The position numbers and the translations under genes were made by a program. This document shows, piece after piece, positions 22,639 to 22,705 of a stretch of 22,705 nucleotides of DNA. The notes under the pieces are model-generated. The model worked only from the letters and a program-made list of their open reading frames with translations. It had not been told where the DNA came from and ran no database searches. This DNA comes from Oscillospiraceae bacterium. GTDB taxonomy: Bacteria; Bacillota; Clostridia; Oscillospirales; Ruminococcaceae. The stretch lies in the NCBI GenBank assembly GCA_009782665.1, contig WRIP01000004.1, positions 1-22,705 of the forward strand, written 5' to 3'. The stretch's first letter is position 1, and each line of letters begins with the position of its first letter.

Positions 22639-22705
22639 TTACACGGCAAATATTCTGATGCTTTCTGCCTTTTCATACATATCATAGTTGAACAAAAAAA
22701 AGATG
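22639..22705 (-). CDS. Possible C-terminal tail of a gene entering from the right
   Basis: In one minus-strand frame, 22 codons are open from the window edge to a TAA at 22639-22641, giving a plausible protein-like end (FNYDMYEKAESIRIFAV). A second frame is also open to a TGA nearby, so this is weak. No terminator is evident afterwards. Confidence 0.2.
   Translation of the reverse strand, partial: IFFLFNYDMYEKAESIRIFAV

Overview
The window looks like a chromosomal segment of a Gram-positive, Clostridia-like member of the Bacillota. The reasons are strong AAAGGAGG-type ribosome binding sites, moderate G+C, many close-packed 4-base (ATGA) gene overlaps, a Gram-positive type of type IV secretion system (T4SS), and an MEP-pathway gene (ispE). 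No rRNA, tRNA, CRISPR array, transposase, integrase or relaxase was seen. The species cannot be told from the sequence.

Left and centre (1-13.7 kb, mostly minus strand) hold a T4SS in two leftward transcription units. Unit A (13456 to 7169) encodes a small soluble protein, a VirD4/TraG-like coupling ATPase, a Maff2/VirB2-like small membrane protein, a VirB6/TrbL-like channel protein, a PrgI-like protein and a VirB4-like ATPase. Unit B (5871 to beyond the left edge) encodes a CpaE/MinD-like protein with a degenerate P-loop, a small membrane protein, a membrane-anchored M23 peptidoglycan hydrolase, a thioester (TQXA) plus CnaB-type surface adhesin, and a secreted protein cut by the window edge. 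A convergent phosphotransferase (APH-fold kinase) gene on the plus strand separates the units. The T4SS ATPases and channel would span the membrane, the M23 enzyme would open the wall, and the adhesin could bind a partner cell or surface. Each unit appears to start with a structured leader: a possible three-way-junction RNA before unit B, and a C(UUCG)G hairpin with repeated ACTGTA motifs before unit A.

A clear intrinsic terminator separates unit A from housekeeping genes: a WYL-domain regulator translationally coupled to ispE (13.8-15.6 kb). Next on the plus strand come a membrane-tethered CehA/PHP-like protein that lacks several metal-binding residues and a SAM-dependent methyltransferase. 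They are followed on the minus strand by a membrane-bound XRE-family regulator, a TatD-family hydrolase, and a zinc-ribbon membrane protein with a Pro/Gln-rich repeat linker. The last 350 bases are AT-rich, with one good promoter and perhaps the tail of another gene.

All function calls come from reading motifs by eye; no database search was possible.
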